From an uncultured Erythrobacter sp. (GTDB taxonomy: Bacteria > Pseudomonadota > Alphaproteobacteria > Sphingomonadales > Sphingomonadaceae), in assembly GCA_947493165.1 (NCBI GenBank), contig CANLPY010000001.1:1898501-1962500 (forward strand): a stretch of 64,000 nucleotides of DNA. The letters are read 5' to 3'. Numbering within the stretch: position 1 is the stretch's first letter; the number at the start of each line of letters is the position of its first letter. The notes under the pieces were generated by a model that worked only from the letters and a program-made list of their open reading frames with translations, was not told the DNA's origin and searched no databases. A program made the position numbers and the translations under genes. Shown piece by piece: positions 10,372-18,950 of the stretch.

Positions 10372-10755
10372 ATGGTCAAAACAAATACCCGCTTCGCCCG
10401 TTCTTTTGTTGTAGGTCTCGCCACTGCCGTTTTATTGGCTGGCTGCCGGACCTACCCGCAACCGCACAAGACAATCTTAGCGCCGCCCTCTGGTGATGCC
10501 CTCGCATTCGCACAGGCTGCATGCGGCGGCTGTCACGCCACCGAATACCCTGAACTTTCGCCCAATCCAGCCGCGCCGACCTTTGCCTCTATTGCCAATC
10601 GTGAAGGGTTGAACGCAGAGATGATGGCGCGCTGGCTTGCTGATGCGCACAATTATCCTGAGGTGATGGATTTCGACCTTAACGCCGCGCAGGTCGAGGT
10701 AATCGCACAGCATATGCTGACCCTGCGCAGCGCGGATTATGTGCCTGTTGAATAG
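10372..10755 (+). CDS. Lipoprotein c-type cytochrome, single haem
   Basis: A 127-residue protein with a lipoprotein signal ending LLAGC (Cys25) and one haem motif CGGCH (Cys51, Cys54, His55). Met99 in YPEVMDFDLNAAQVEVIAQHML stands where small class I cytochromes put the axial Met. It should be tethered to a membrane facing the periplasm and carry electrons; partners are not evident. ATG 10372 is preferred because the upstream ATG/TTG choices do not give a clean signal peptide. It is convergent with the adenosine kinase gene. Confidence 0.84.
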   Translation: MVKTNTRFARSFVVGLATAVLLAGCRTYPQPHKTILAPPSGDALAFAQAACGGCHATEYPELSPNPAAPTFASIANREGLNAEMMARWLADAHNYPEVMDFDLNAAQVEVIAQHMLTLRSADYVPVE

Positions 10756-10784
10756 CGGCTAGGCCTCGAGCAAAATCGAAACCC

Positions 10785-11777
10785 TCACAAACTCTCCGCG
10801 ATGAGTTTCTTCATGTCCGCTTCGGGGCGCGGGCCATAATGTGAGATCACTTCTGCTGCGGTGATCGCGCCGCGCTTCAGGCAATCGCTGAGCGGCGCGC
10901 CTTTGGCGTAGCCGGATAGGAACCCAGCGGCAAATTGATCGCCAGCTCCGGTGGTATCGACCACCTTTTCAATCGGTTCAGCAGCCACCTCAGCGCGCTC
11001 CCCATTGGCGATTGCAATCGCGCCGTGCTCGCCCTTGGTCGCGACCAGCACAGGCACTTTGCCCGCCACAGCAGCGACCCCGTTTTCAAAATCATCTTCA
11101 CCGGTCAGCGTCGCAAGCTCGCCCTCGTTGACGAACAAGATATCGATCATCCCGTCTTCAATCAGGCTGCGGAAATCATCGCCATGCCGATCAATGACAA
11201 AGCTCTCGCTGGCAGTGAAAGCGATTTTGCGTCCGGCACTACGCGCAACTTCGATGGCGCGGCGCATCGCCCGGCGCGGTTCTTCTGGATCCCACAGATA
11301 CCCTTCGAGATAGAGGATCGAAGCGCTCGCAATCAGATCTTCGTCCAGCGCCTCTTTCGGCAAGAATTGGCCTGCACCAAGGAAGGTGTTCATCGTGCGC
11401 TCGCCATCGGGCGTAACGAATATTAAACAGCGGCCTGTGGCTGGCTCGCCATCACGCGCTGGCGTATCAAAGTCGATCCCCGTGGCGCGCATATCGTGAC
11501 GAAAGACCTTGCCAAGCTGGTCATCTGCGACCTGTCCAATAAAGGCGCATTGAAGGCCGAGCGTGGACAAGCCCGCAAGCGTGTTCGCCGCCGAGCCGCC
11601 AGAGACTTCGCGCGCCGGCGGCATCGCCTGATACAATTCGTCCGCCCGCGGCTCATCCAACAGCATCATACCGCCGCGACTTAGACCCAATTCCTCTATC
11701 AGCTCGTCTTCGCAGGCAGCAATTACATCCACCACGGCATTGCCGATGGCGATCACGTCGTAGCGCGGCTCAGTCAC
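10785..11777 (-). CDS. PfkB-family sugar kinase, probable adenosine kinase
   Basis: A 330-residue ribokinase-fold kinase. The N-terminal GGSAANTLAGLSTLG binds substrate, and DTTGAGDQFAAGFLSGYAKG holds the catalytic Asp and anion hole. The overall pattern (DVIA.CED..., DEPRADELY, FVTPDGERTMNTFLGAG) is that of the alphaproteobacterial proteins called adenosine kinase. Substrate choice between adenosine and another nucleoside or sugar cannot be fixed from sequence. Single gene, convergent with the cytochrome. Confidence 0.85.
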   Translation of the reverse strand: MTEPRYDVIAIGNAVVDVIAACEDELIEELGLSRGGMMLLDEPRADELYQAMPPAREVSGGSAANTLAGLSTLGLQCAFIGQVADDQLGKVFRHDMRATGIDFDTPARDGEPATGRCLIFVTPDGERTMNTFLGAGQFLPKEALDEDLIASASILYLEGYLWDPEEPRRAMRRAIEVARSAGRKIAFTASESFVIDRHGDDFRSLIEDGMIDILFVNEGELATLTGEDDFENGVAAVAGKVPVLVATKGEHGAIAIANGERAEVAAEPIEKVVDTTGAGDQFAAGFLSGYAKGAPLSDCLKRGAITAAEVISHYGPRPEADMKKLIAESL

Positions 11778-11918
11778 AATAAAATGTCCTGTATTAGGAA
11801 AGGCAAAATGTTCGCATCGCGCCTAGCCCGCTTGCGCGCTGAGGCCAAGGGTGAAGGTGGGCTCTAAGGGGAAAATGCAGGTTTGACTTGGCCCCAATCT
11901 GCCCGCATCGGAAAGGAC

Positions 11919-12620
11919 ATGGGCGCCGTTCTCACATCTCTGGCCAAAGCATTCGGACAGCTGGGCGATCCGGCTGTGCTAAAGGTGTTAGCCAAGTCGC
12001 TCTTAGTGACGCTTGGGGTTTTCGCATTGCTCGGCGTGGCGCTCTACGCCGTGCTGGACTTAATGTTCGCAAATGCCGGGCTATTTGCTGGGTTCAGCGG
12101 CACATTTCTCGTCACAATCGTCATCACGGTCCTGGCAATGTGGATCCTGTTTCGCGTGGTCGCACTCGCAGTGCTGCAATTTTTCGCTGATGAGATCGTT
12201 CGCGCGGTCGAAGAACGCCATTATCCGGAAGCCGCAAGCACGGGGCGAGACCTGCCCTTTCGCGAAGACCTGTCCAACAGTTTGCGCGGCGTGAGCCGGG
12301 CCTTATTGATGAATGCGCTGGTCCTGCCAGTGGCAGTCGTTCTGTTGTTCACTGCTATTGGCCCGGCGGTGGTTTTCATCGGGGTCAATGCGGTGTTATT
12401 GGGGCGCGAACTGACTGATATGGCGTGGTTTCGACATCGGGAACCTGATGATCTTGCCTCGCCCGTCAAACCCTTGCAGCGATTGGCGCTGGGCGGAGTG
12501 ATTGCAGGCTTAATGTTGATACCTTTTGCAAATCTACTGGCGCCCGTTCTGGGCGCGGCCGCTGGCACGCATCTGACCCTAGGTTCCAGACGCACTCAGC
12601 TGAAGGGTATAGCCAAATGA
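11919..12620 (+). CDS. EI24/CysZ-like integral membrane protein
   Basis: About 233 residues with four or more long hydrophobic segments (about residues 25-50, 58-85, 125-160 and 190-215), of the EI24 domain type found in CysZ-like proteins; transport of sulfate or another ion is only a family-level possibility. ATG 11919 gives the family N-terminus, although a TTG at 11883 with an upstream AAGGGG is a possible alternative start. It overlaps the following lipoprotein gene by 4 bp (ATGA). Confidence 0.76.
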   Translation: MGAVLTSLAKAFGQLGDPAVLKVLAKSLLVTLGVFALLGVALYAVLDLMFANAGLFAGFSGTFLVTIVITVLAMWILFRVVALAVLQFFADEIVRAVEERHYPEAASTGRDLPFREDLSNSLRGVSRALLMNALVLPVAVVLLFTAIGPAVVFIGVNAVLLGRELTDMAWFRHREPDDLASPVKPLQRLALGGVIAGLMLIPFANLLAPVLGAAAGTHLTLGSRRTQLKGIAK

Positions 12621-13021
12621 AGCGTGCTGTTACCATCCTACTCGCGCTCTGCATGGTCAGTGCATGCGCCAGCACGTCACAGGGTTCTGGAGCAAACGCG
12701 CGGAGTGGCCCTCTCACAACTACGGTTCGCGGGGATGCCGGATTCCAGCAGCCATCTGTCCAGAATATCGACGGGGTTAGCGGACTGATTGGAGCGCGCG
12801 CGGAAGGGCTAACCCGCCATTTCGGCGATGCCAGGCTCGATCTTTCTGAAGGCGACGCGCGCAAGCTGCAATTTGCTAGCGATCAATGTGTGCTCGACAT
12901 CTTTCTCTATCCGCTTGAGCCCGGCGCCGCGCCAACAGCAACATATGTTGAGGCGCGCAGCCCAAATGGCGGCGCAAAGATAGACGAAGCGCGCTGCATT
13001 CGCGAACTCGGCGGTCGCTGA
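12617..13021 (+). CDS. Putative lipoprotein of unknown function
   Basis: A 134-residue protein with a lipoprotein signal ending VSAC (Cys17). The mature part is small and polar, with two further Cys (in SDQCVLDIFLYPLE and EARCIREL) that could form a disulfide. The stretch GLTRHFGDARLDLSEGDARKLQFASDQCVLDIFLYP resembles a secreted lipoprotein family common in sphingomonads, without known function. Start and stop overlap the membrane-protein gene, so they are probably co-expressed. Confidence 0.75.
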   Translation: MKRAVTILLALCMVSACASTSQGSGANARSGPLTTTVRGDAGFQQPSVQNIDGVSGLIGARAEGLTRHFGDARLDLSEGDARKLQFASDQCVLDIFLYPLEPGAAPTATYVEARSPNGGAKIDEARCIRELGGR

Positions 13022-13112
13022 TCACGTCGATCACCATGATCCAGAAAGTAACCGGGTTTTAAGCATCCGGACCTATACTCGCGCGTGAAATGGGAAGGGA
13101 GCCAAGCACGCC

Positions 13113-14060
13113 ATGAGTATCATTTTCTCCGACCTCGCCGCCCGCGTCAGTGAAGACGGGGTCATCGCGCCTGAAGAGCTGCTTTCGCTGCGCCAAATGG
13201 GCTGGGGCGATGGTCGCATCCACCGCGGAGAAGCCGAAGCGATCTTTGCAATCAACAACGTGCTAACTGACCCTGATGCCGCATGGGTCGATTTCTTCGT
13301 CGAGGCGATTGGCGAATTTGTGCTGAACGGCACAGAACCGCGCCTGATGTGCGACAAAGATGAAGCTGACTGGCTAATTGGTCAGATCGACCATGACGGC
13401 AAAGTCGACAGTATGGCAGAGCTGGAGGCGATCGTGCGGATCGTCGAGCGCGCGCAGAATGTGCCAGAAAAACTCAAGCAATATGCGCAGGATCAGATTG
13501 AGAAGGCTGTTCTGACCGGAACAGGTCCAACGCGCGATGGCGGCGTGCTGTCCGATACCTTTATCTCAGCGGCGGAATGCAAGCTGCTGCGCCGTCTGAT
13601 CTTCGCGAGTGGCGGGTGCGGCACAGCGGCGGTAAGCCGGTTTGATGCCGAAATGTTGTTCCGCTTGAAAGATGCCACGAAAGACGATGCGAACGCGCCT
13701 GAATGGGCTGATTTATTCATCGACGGCGTTGCAAACTACCTTAAGGGATTCAACTTCGCCCATGCGCAAATCAGTCATGAACGTGCGGCAGAACTCGAAG
13801 CTTTCGTCGGAGACAATTCAGTGAACGTGGGCCGCTTTATGCGCGGCATGGCAAAAGCCAGCCCCGATTTCGCCAACGCTTTCAACGTCGTGTTTGGCAA
13901 AAAGGGATTGGGTGCCGGGATCGCAGATCGTGCCGCTGAAGGCGAAGTCGTCACCAACAAGGAAAACGCCTGGCTGCAAGGCATGGTAGATGCCGATGGT
14001 GACTTGGATGCGATTGAGCAGCGCCTGATTGATCGGCTCGCAGCCGAAGGTGATCTTTAA
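13113..14060 (+). CDS. Acidic, internally duplicated protein of unknown function
   Basis: A 315-residue soluble, acidic protein. It appears to be two copies of one unit: residues 34-114 and 170-310. In each, an alpha-helical segment (EAIFAINNVLTDPDAAWVDF versus EMLFRLKDATKDDANAPEWA) is followed by WLIGQIDHDGKVD (87-99) or WLQGMVDADGDLD (287-299). The DxDGxxD loops look like EF-hand calcium loops lacking the first Asp. No signal peptide or enzyme motif is seen. The 3' end overlaps the convergent small gene by 4 bp. Function unknown. Confidence 0.78.
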   Translation: MSIIFSDLAARVSEDGVIAPEELLSLRQMGWGDGRIHRGEAEAIFAINNVLTDPDAAWVDFFVEAIGEFVLNGTEPRLMCDKDEADWLIGQIDHDGKVDSMAELEAIVRIVERAQNVPEKLKQYAQDQIEKAVLTGTGPTRDGGVLSDTFISAAECKLLRRLIFASGGCGTAAVSRFDAEMLFRLKDATKDDANAPEWADLFIDGVANYLKGFNFAHAQISHERAAELEAFVGDNSVNVGRFMRGMAKASPDFANAFNVVFGKKGLGAGIADRAAEGEVVTNKENAWLQGMVDADGDLDAIEQRLIDRLAAEGDL

Positions 14061-14323
14061 GCGTCGAAATCGAGCGGGGCTGCGGCTCCGCCCATTTTGG
14101 GCAGCGGTCCCTTGGGCAGCTCAGCGGGCATAGCAATACCTGCCTCGGGCGGCTTGCGGCGGCAGTTGTGCTTGTGCGCCCTTCTTTGATCAAGAATGTC
14201 GCGCAGCGATTGCGAGCCGTGACGGTTAGTCTTTCGCCTCGGTCTTGGTGTTGATCCAGCCTTCTGGATCAAGGCAGTTGCGATCACGCCAATGCCTAAG
14301 ATGATGGGTGCAATATTGCTCAA
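14057..14323 (-). CDS. Small single-pass membrane protein, hypothetical
   Basis: An 88-residue reading frame with a hydrophobic N-terminus (NIAPIILGIGVIATALIQ) followed by a basic, Pro-rich tail. It would start with TTG, but a GGAG lies six bases before it, which supports the start. It sits 81 bp after sufA on the same strand and ends 4 bp inside the convergent duplicated-protein gene. There is no recognised domain, so it could still be a chance frame. Confidence 0.45.
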   Translation of the reverse strand: MSNIAPIILGIGVIATALIQKAGSTPRPRRKTNRHGSQSLRDILDQRRAHKHNCRRKPPEAGIAMPAELPKGPLPKMGGAAAPLDFDA

Positions 14324-14404
14324 TCAGCACTCCGTAAACATTTGTGTCTCAGGTGCCTTGGCACAACAACACACCGACCACAAAGCAGCAAATCCCGCCG
14401 CAAA

Positions 14405-14767
14405 CTACACCATAAAGCTCTCGCCGCAGCCGCAAGCGCCCTTGGCATTGGGGTTTTCGAACACGAAACCGGCGGTGAAGTCATCCTCGCGCCAGTCCAT
14501 TGTCGATCCGATCAGATAGAGCACGCTTGCGCCGTCAATATAGAACGTGCCCCCCGGTGTTTCGATCTTTTCGTCCATCGCGACCTCATCGCTGACATAG
14601 TCAACTGAATAGGCGAGGCCTGAGCAACCGCGGCGCGGCGTTGACAGTTTGACGCCAATCGCATCACCGGGGGCCTGGCTCATCAAATGGGCAATTCGTG
14701 CCTCAGCACCCTTGGTGAGAACAACAGCGGCAGGCGCTTTGCGCAGCTTTGTCTTTGTCTCAGTCAT
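14405..14767 (-). CDS. sufA: A-type iron-sulfur carrier SufA
   Basis: A HesB/IscA-type carrier of 120 residues that takes clusters from the SufBCD scaffold to target proteins. The three cluster ligands are present: Cys48 in RRGCSGLAY and Cys112/Cys114 in ACGCGESF. It is the last gene of the suf operon and overlaps sufT by 4 bp. A second A-type protein is encoded at 47482. Confidence 0.93.
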   Translation of the reverse strand: MTETKTKLRKAPAAVVLTKGAEARIAHLMSQAPGDAIGVKLSTPRRGCSGLAYSVDYVSDEVAMDEKIETPGGTFYIDGASVLYLIGSTMDWREDDFTAGFVFENPNAKGACGCGESFMV

Positions 14768-15246
14768 AGCATTCCAAGCTCCAAACGGGCTTCATCCGTC
14801 ATCTTGTCTGGGCCCCAGGGCGGATCCCATACCAGATTGACTTCAGCATCGCGAATACCGGGTACGCTCGCCGCGCGCAGCTCAACCTCACCCGGCATGG
14901 TTTCAGCGACTGGGCAGTGCGGTGTTGTCAGCGTCATGGTGACGGTCGCATCGGCGTCATCATCCACCTCAACGCCGTATATCAGGCCAAGATCATAAAT
15001 ATTGACCGGAATTTCCGGGTCGTAAATTTCTTTCAGTGCATCAACGACAGCCTGCTGCAGATCGCTACCCGCACCGCCAACAGATGCCTCGGCCGGCTTT
15101 TGCGCGAGAAACCCATCAAGATAGTCGCGCTGGCGCGGTTCAGCGGTAGAAGGCGCGTCTGCATCAGGATCAACCGCATCTTCCACGCGGGCGCGCCGTG
15201 GTTTTTCGGGCGCTTCAAAATCGCTTTGGTCGGTCGGCGTGTTCAT
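14764..15246 (-). CDS. sufT: SUF-associated MIP18/DUF59 protein SufT
   Basis: A 160-residue protein with an acidic, disordered N-terminal 55 residues and a C-terminal DUF59/MIP18 domain: LKEIYDPEIPVNIYDLGLIY, TTPHCPVAE with a conserved Cys, and VNLVWDPPWGPDKMTDEARLELGM. Members help iron-sulfur cluster maturation. It overlaps sufS and sufA by 4 bp each, which places it firmly in the suf operon. Confidence 0.92.
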   Translation of the reverse strand: MNTPTDQSDFEAPEKPRRARVEDAVDPDADAPSTAEPRQRDYLDGFLAQKPAEASVGGAGSDLQQAVVDALKEIYDPEIPVNIYDLGLIYGVEVDDDADATVTMTLTTPHCPVAETMPGEVELRAASVPGIRDAEVNLVWDPPWGPDKMTDEARLELGML

Positions 15247-16469
15247 CCAAATAACCTCCTCGTGCGCGCTATTCCTTCGAGCAACGCGTCGATATCTTGA
15301 TCGTCAGAATACAGGGCAAAGCTGGCGCGCGCAGTCGCTGGGACGCCGAGATAGTCCATTAAGGGCTGAGCGCAATGGTGGCCTGCGCGGATGGCGACAT
15401 TTGCCTCATCCAAGATCGTGCCCAGATCATGCGGATGAATACCATCAATCGCGAAACTGACGATCCCGGCGCTGTCCGCAGGGCCAAACACAGTCACATC
15501 ATTCATAGCACTTAGCTCACCGCGCAGCCGCTCCACCAGTGCGCTTTCGGTGGCATGGATCTGCTCTAGGCCGACCTTGCTGACATAGTCCGCTGCCGCG
15601 GCAAAGGTGATCGCTTCGGTGATCGCAGGTGTGCCCGCCTCGAAACGCTGGGGGGCTGGAGCATAGGTCGTCTTGTCGAAAGTGACGCGGTCGATCATTG
15701 CCCCGCCGCCTTCCCACGGAGGCAGGGCATCAAGGATGGTTTTGCGCGCCCAGAGTGCGCCAATTCCTGTCGGGCCATAAAGTTTATGCGCAGAAAAGAC
15801 GTAGAAATCGCAGGTCAGCGACGCAACATCCACCGGCATGTGCGGGGCCGATTGGCAGCCATCCAGTAACAACGCCGCGCCGACCTTATGCGCCATGTCC
15901 GCCGCGCGCTTGGCATCAAGGACAGAGCCGAGCACATTCGACACATGGCCAAATGCGACCAGCTTATGTCGCTCGGTCAGCATCGCCTCTGCCGCGTCCA
16001 GATCAATCTGGTGATCATCGGTCAGTGGGCAAACATCAATATGCGCGCCGGTACGCTGTGCGAGCATTTGCCACGGCACGATGTTGGAGTGATGTTCAAG
16101 CTGAGAGAGCAGAATGCGGTCGCCTGCGCCAATGTTCGCGGCTCCCCACGTGTTCGCAACCAGATTGATCGCCTCGGTCGCGCCGCGCGTGAACACTAGC
16201 TCATCTTCTTGGCCGCCAATGAAGTTAGCGATCGTCCGGCGCGCGTTCTCATATCCGAGCGTCATATTGGCCGAACGCGCATAGATGCCGCGATGGACCG
16301 TCGCATAATCCTCGCCCAATGCGCGAGCCATCGCATCAATCACCGCCTGCGGCTTTTGCGAAGTCGCAGCGGTATCAAGGTAATGCCACGGCGCGCCTTC
16401 GCCGGTCACCAGACCGGGAAAGTCGCTGCGGTAATCGCGCAATTGGCCAAGGTTTGCTGGCGCGTTCAA
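15243..16469 (-). CDS. sufS: Cysteine desulfurase SufS
   Basis: A PLP enzyme that removes sulfur from cysteine and supplies it for cluster assembly. The 408-residue length and the class II pattern fit: LDTAATSQKP near the N-terminus, FSAHKLYGPTGIG with the PLP Lys229, and RAGHHCAQPL with the persulfide Cys366. It overlaps sufD and sufT by 4 bp. No SufE or SufU gene is in the operon as seen here. Confidence 0.96.
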   Translation of the reverse strand: MNAPANLGQLRDYRSDFPGLVTGEGAPWHYLDTAATSQKPQAVIDAMARALGEDYATVHRGIYARSANMTLGYENARRTIANFIGGQEDELVFTRGATEAINLVANTWGAANIGAGDRILLSQLEHHSNIVPWQMLAQRTGAHIDVCPLTDDHQIDLDAAEAMLTERHKLVAFGHVSNVLGSVLDAKRAADMAHKVGAALLLDGCQSAPHMPVDVASLTCDFYVFSAHKLYGPTGIGALWARKTILDALPPWEGGGAMIDRVTFDKTTYAPAPQRFEAGTPAITEAITFAAAADYVSKVGLEQIHATESALVERLRGELSAMNDVTVFGPADSAGIVSFAIDGIHPHDLGTILDEANVAIRAGHHCAQPLMDYLGVPATARASFALYSDDQDIDALLEGIARTRRLFG

Positions 16470-17239
16470 AGCACCGCCTCGTTCAGCTGTTCCAGCGCCT
16501 GCTCCATCATTCGGTCACGGGTCGCTTCATCCTCAATCGCAACGAAAGCATCGCCGATGAAGGCCTGCACTTGCAGCTTTCGAGCGATCTGCGGCGGGAT
16601 GCCGCGCGCGGCCATATAATACGCCGCTGCCTCATCCAGCTGGCCGATTGCTGCGCCATGCGCGCACAGCACATCGTCAGCGAAAATCTCTAGCTCTGGC
16701 TTGGTGTTTGCGCTCGCGCCTTTTTCAAGCAGGATCGCGCGGAAATTCTGCCCCGCATCGGTTTTCTGCGCGTCTTTGACCACTTCGATCCGGCCAAGGA
16801 AATTGCCAGTTGAACGGCCCCATTGGACCGCGCGCACGACTTGGTTTGAGGTCGCGTTTGGCTCTGCGTGAATGGTGCGAGTCACAAATTCTTGGACCTT
16901 GTCGCCGCCACCAATGGTCACGCCGCCAAATTCGAAATGCGCGCCTTCTTCCAGCGTCACTTCAACCTCGACCCGCTGATAGCGGCCCCCAGCGATGATA
17001 TAGAACCCTTCGAATCTGCCGCCTTTGCGGACATGCACGCGCAAACGATCCGTGGCGCCTGCGCTTTCCAAGCCGGAATCCTTGTACATAAACTCGCTGC
17101 GCGTTTCGCCAGCAGGCACTTCTAACGTGCGCCAGTGGCTCAACGCATCCAAGTTCGCATTCGCCAAGAAATCAGCATCAGCATAGCGCCACGCCTCGTC
17201 CTTGGTGGTAGGCATCGGGAGGGTTGCCGCCTCAGGCAT
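16466..17239 (-). CDS. sufD: SufD, SufBCD complex component
   Basis: SufD pairs with SufB and SufC in the cluster scaffold. The protein has 257 residues, much shorter than the about 420 of E. coli SufD because the N-terminal region is reduced, as in many alphaproteobacteria. The beta-helix core and the C-terminus (DDVLCAHGAAIGQLDEAAAYY, ARGIPPQIARKLQVQAF) match. It overlaps sufC by 8 bp and sufS by 4 bp. Confidence 0.93.
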   Translation of the reverse strand: MPEAATLPMPTTKDEAWRYADADFLANANLDALSHWRTLEVPAGETRSEFMYKDSGLESAGATDRLRVHVRKGGRFEGFYIIAGGRYQRVEVEVTLEEGAHFEFGGVTIGGGDKVQEFVTRTIHAEPNATSNQVVRAVQWGRSTGNFLGRIEVVKDAQKTDAGQNFRAILLEKGASANTKPELEIFADDVLCAHGAAIGQLDEAAAYYMAARGIPPQIARKLQVQAFIGDAFVAIEDEATRDRMMEQALEQLNEAVL

Positions 17240-17981
17240 CTGCCATCACCAAATCATACCCTTCATTTTCAAGCCGCATGGCCAGCTCTGGCCCACCGGT
17301 TTGTACGATCCGGCCGTCTGCGAGAACGGAAACCTTGTCCGGCTTCACCACGTCGAGCAGACGTTGGTAGTGCGTAATCAGCAGCACGCCCTTGTCGGCG
17401 CTGCGCATGATTGAATTGATGCCCTCGCCCACAATGCGCAGCGCATCAATATCAAGGCCGGAGTCGGTCTCGTCGAGCACCGCGAATTTGGGATCGAGAA
17501 TACCCATCTGCACCATCTCCGCGCGCTTTTTCTCGCCGCCGGAAAAGCCGACATTGACCTGACGTTTGAGCATTTCCATGTCCATTTTGAGCAGGCCCGC
17601 TTGCTCTTTGGCGAGCTTTAGAAACTCACCGCCAGACAGCGCTTCTTCACCGCGCACCTTGCGCTGAGCGTTCAATGCCTCGCGAAGGAACTGTACATTG
17701 GACACGCCGGGGATTTCGACCGGATATTGAAAGCCCAAGAACAGGCCTGCTGCGGCGCGCTCATGCGGCTCCAGATCGAGCAGGTCTTGGCCCATGAACT
17801 GCACGCTACCGCCGGTTACTTCATAACCTGGCTTACCGCCAAGCACGTTGGAAAGCGTGGATTTGCCCGCGCCATTTGGGCCCATGATGGCGTGTATTTC
17901 GCCAGCGGCAACCTCAAGGCTCAGGCCTTTGAGGATTTGCTTGCCGTCAATCTCGGCGGAGAGGTTTTCAATTTTCAGCAT
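17232..17981 (-). CDS. sufC: SufC, ABC-type ATPase of the SufBCD complex
   Basis: A 249-residue ATPase with Walker A GPNGAGKS (residues 34-41), a Q-loop region, the SufC signature FSGGEKKRAEM and Walker B FAVLDETDSGLDID. It is soluble and drives SufBCD scaffold rearrangement, not transport. It lies 44 bp after the DUF559 gene, the only notable gap in the operon, and overlaps sufD by 8 bp. Confidence 0.96.
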   Translation of the reverse strand: MLKIENLSAEIDGKQILKGLSLEVAAGEIHAIMGPNGAGKSTLSNVLGGKPGYEVTGGSVQFMGQDLLDLEPHERAAAGLFLGFQYPVEIPGVSNVQFLREALNAQRKVRGEEALSGGEFLKLAKEQAGLLKMDMEMLKRQVNVGFSGGEKKRAEMVQMGILDPKFAVLDETDSGLDIDALRIVGEGINSIMRSADKGVLLITHYQRLLDVVKPDKVSVLADGRIVQTGGPELAMRLENEGYDLVMADA

Positions 17982-18025
17982 TCGCTCGTTCTCTTTAAAA
18001 ATGTCTTGGATTATCCCGGCGCAGC

Positions 18026-18553
18026 TTAATCGCGGCGGTCGTTACCGCGCCTTTGGGGATAGTCCTGATTGGGGTTGGCCTCGCGGTGAGCGCGGTAGGC
18101 GTCTTTTTTATCGCCAATGCGCATGCGCATGCCGATCGTGATGCGTTCCAGCACCTTGTCCATGTTTTCCAGGATGTGCTCAGCCTTGATCCGCATCACG
18201 CGAATGCCGACCGCCTCCAGGCTTTTGTCGCGGCGCTTGGAGATCGCCAGATCGTCATCTTCTTCTTCGATGATGATCGCCATTCCCAAATTGTGGCAGT
18301 TGAAGTCGACAATTGCGCTGCCGACAACGGCGAAACGTTTGAAGGTGTATTTGCCCATATCGGCCTCGGCAAATCGCTTAGCGAGCGCCTTGTTGGCAGG
18401 CGAGGCAAAGCGCTTCATCTCGCGCGCACGATCGTGCAGCGCGTCGAGGCGCTTGTCCGAAATCTTCCACCCGCGGCCCTTTTTGTTGAGGGTCTCAGGG
18501 TCAATCGCTTCGTCAGAGTGCTCGCGCAGGCCTAGGGTTTTGCGATCAGTCAT
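18026..18553 (-). CDS. DUF559 (Vsr/restriction endonuclease-like fold) protein inside the suf operon
   Basis: A 175-residue protein. Its middle (about residues 52-135) follows the DUF559 pattern: FKRFAVVGSAIVDFNCHNLG with Asp83, then a glutamate-rich strand IIIEEEDDD (94-101), then RRDKSLEAVGIRVMRI. In usual DUF559 proteins the second strand reads VEVDG..H; here the Gly and His are absent, so nuclease activity is doubtful. The N-terminus and C-terminus are basic. The start overlaps the preceding unknown gene by 8 bp, so it belongs to the suf transcript. Its role there is unknown. Confidence 0.82.
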   Translation of the reverse strand: MTDRKTLGLREHSDEAIDPETLNKKGRGWKISDKRLDALHDRAREMKRFASPANKALAKRFAEADMGKYTFKRFAVVGSAIVDFNCHNLGMAIIIEEEDDDLAISKRRDKSLEAVGIRVMRIKAEHILENMDKVLERITIGMRMRIGDKKDAYRAHREANPNQDYPQRRGNDRRD

Positions 18554-18950
18554 TAGAAATCCGGTTCTTCACATCAGTCGAAACTTGATCAACCTGTTTG
18601 TCCCACCAGACTTCGACATTTTCGCCATCTTGCTCAGCGCGGCACGCAGCCTGAAAATCAAATTGATCCATGTGCTCGAGCGCAGCGGCACGAAACTTGT
18701 CTAGTTTTTGAAGAAAGCCCTCAGGGAGATCTTTCCATTGGCGATCACCGGTGACGAGCTGTTCATGTGTTTCAACTGCCTGCTTATAGATATGCATGAA
18801 ATCGTTATTGAATTCTGCGGCAGTATTGGACTTCGGAAAAGTCTCTTTCCACCACACGACTTGCTCTTTTACCGATTCCAAGAAGGAAAGAAGCTCATTG
18901 TAACGCGCCCTTGTCGCTTCGAGGCCTTGCGGGTCTTCTTTCGACATCAC
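18546..18950 (-). CDS. Unknown protein encoded between sufB and the DUF559 gene
   Basis: A 134-residue, mainly helical, soluble protein rich in Trp and charged residues ([10 protein letters not shown] near residue 31, EVWWDKQV near 113). No signal peptide, membrane segment or known motif. The start overlaps sufB (4 bp) and the end overlaps the DUF559 gene (8 bp), so it should be translated together with them. I recognise no family; a chaperone or cluster-related role is only suggested by position. Confidence 0.78.
   Translation of the reverse strand: MMSKEDPQGLEATRARYNELLSFLESVKEQVVWWKETFPKSNTAAEFNNDFMHIYKQAVETHEQLVTGDRQWKDLPEGFLQKLDKFRAAALEHMDQFDFQAACRAEQDGENVEVWWDKQVDQVSTDVKNRISND

Noticed and set aside
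16147..16152. CACGTG as a possible parS
   Set aside because: The flanks (CTCCC and TTCGC) do not extend the palindrome; it is sufS coding sequence.
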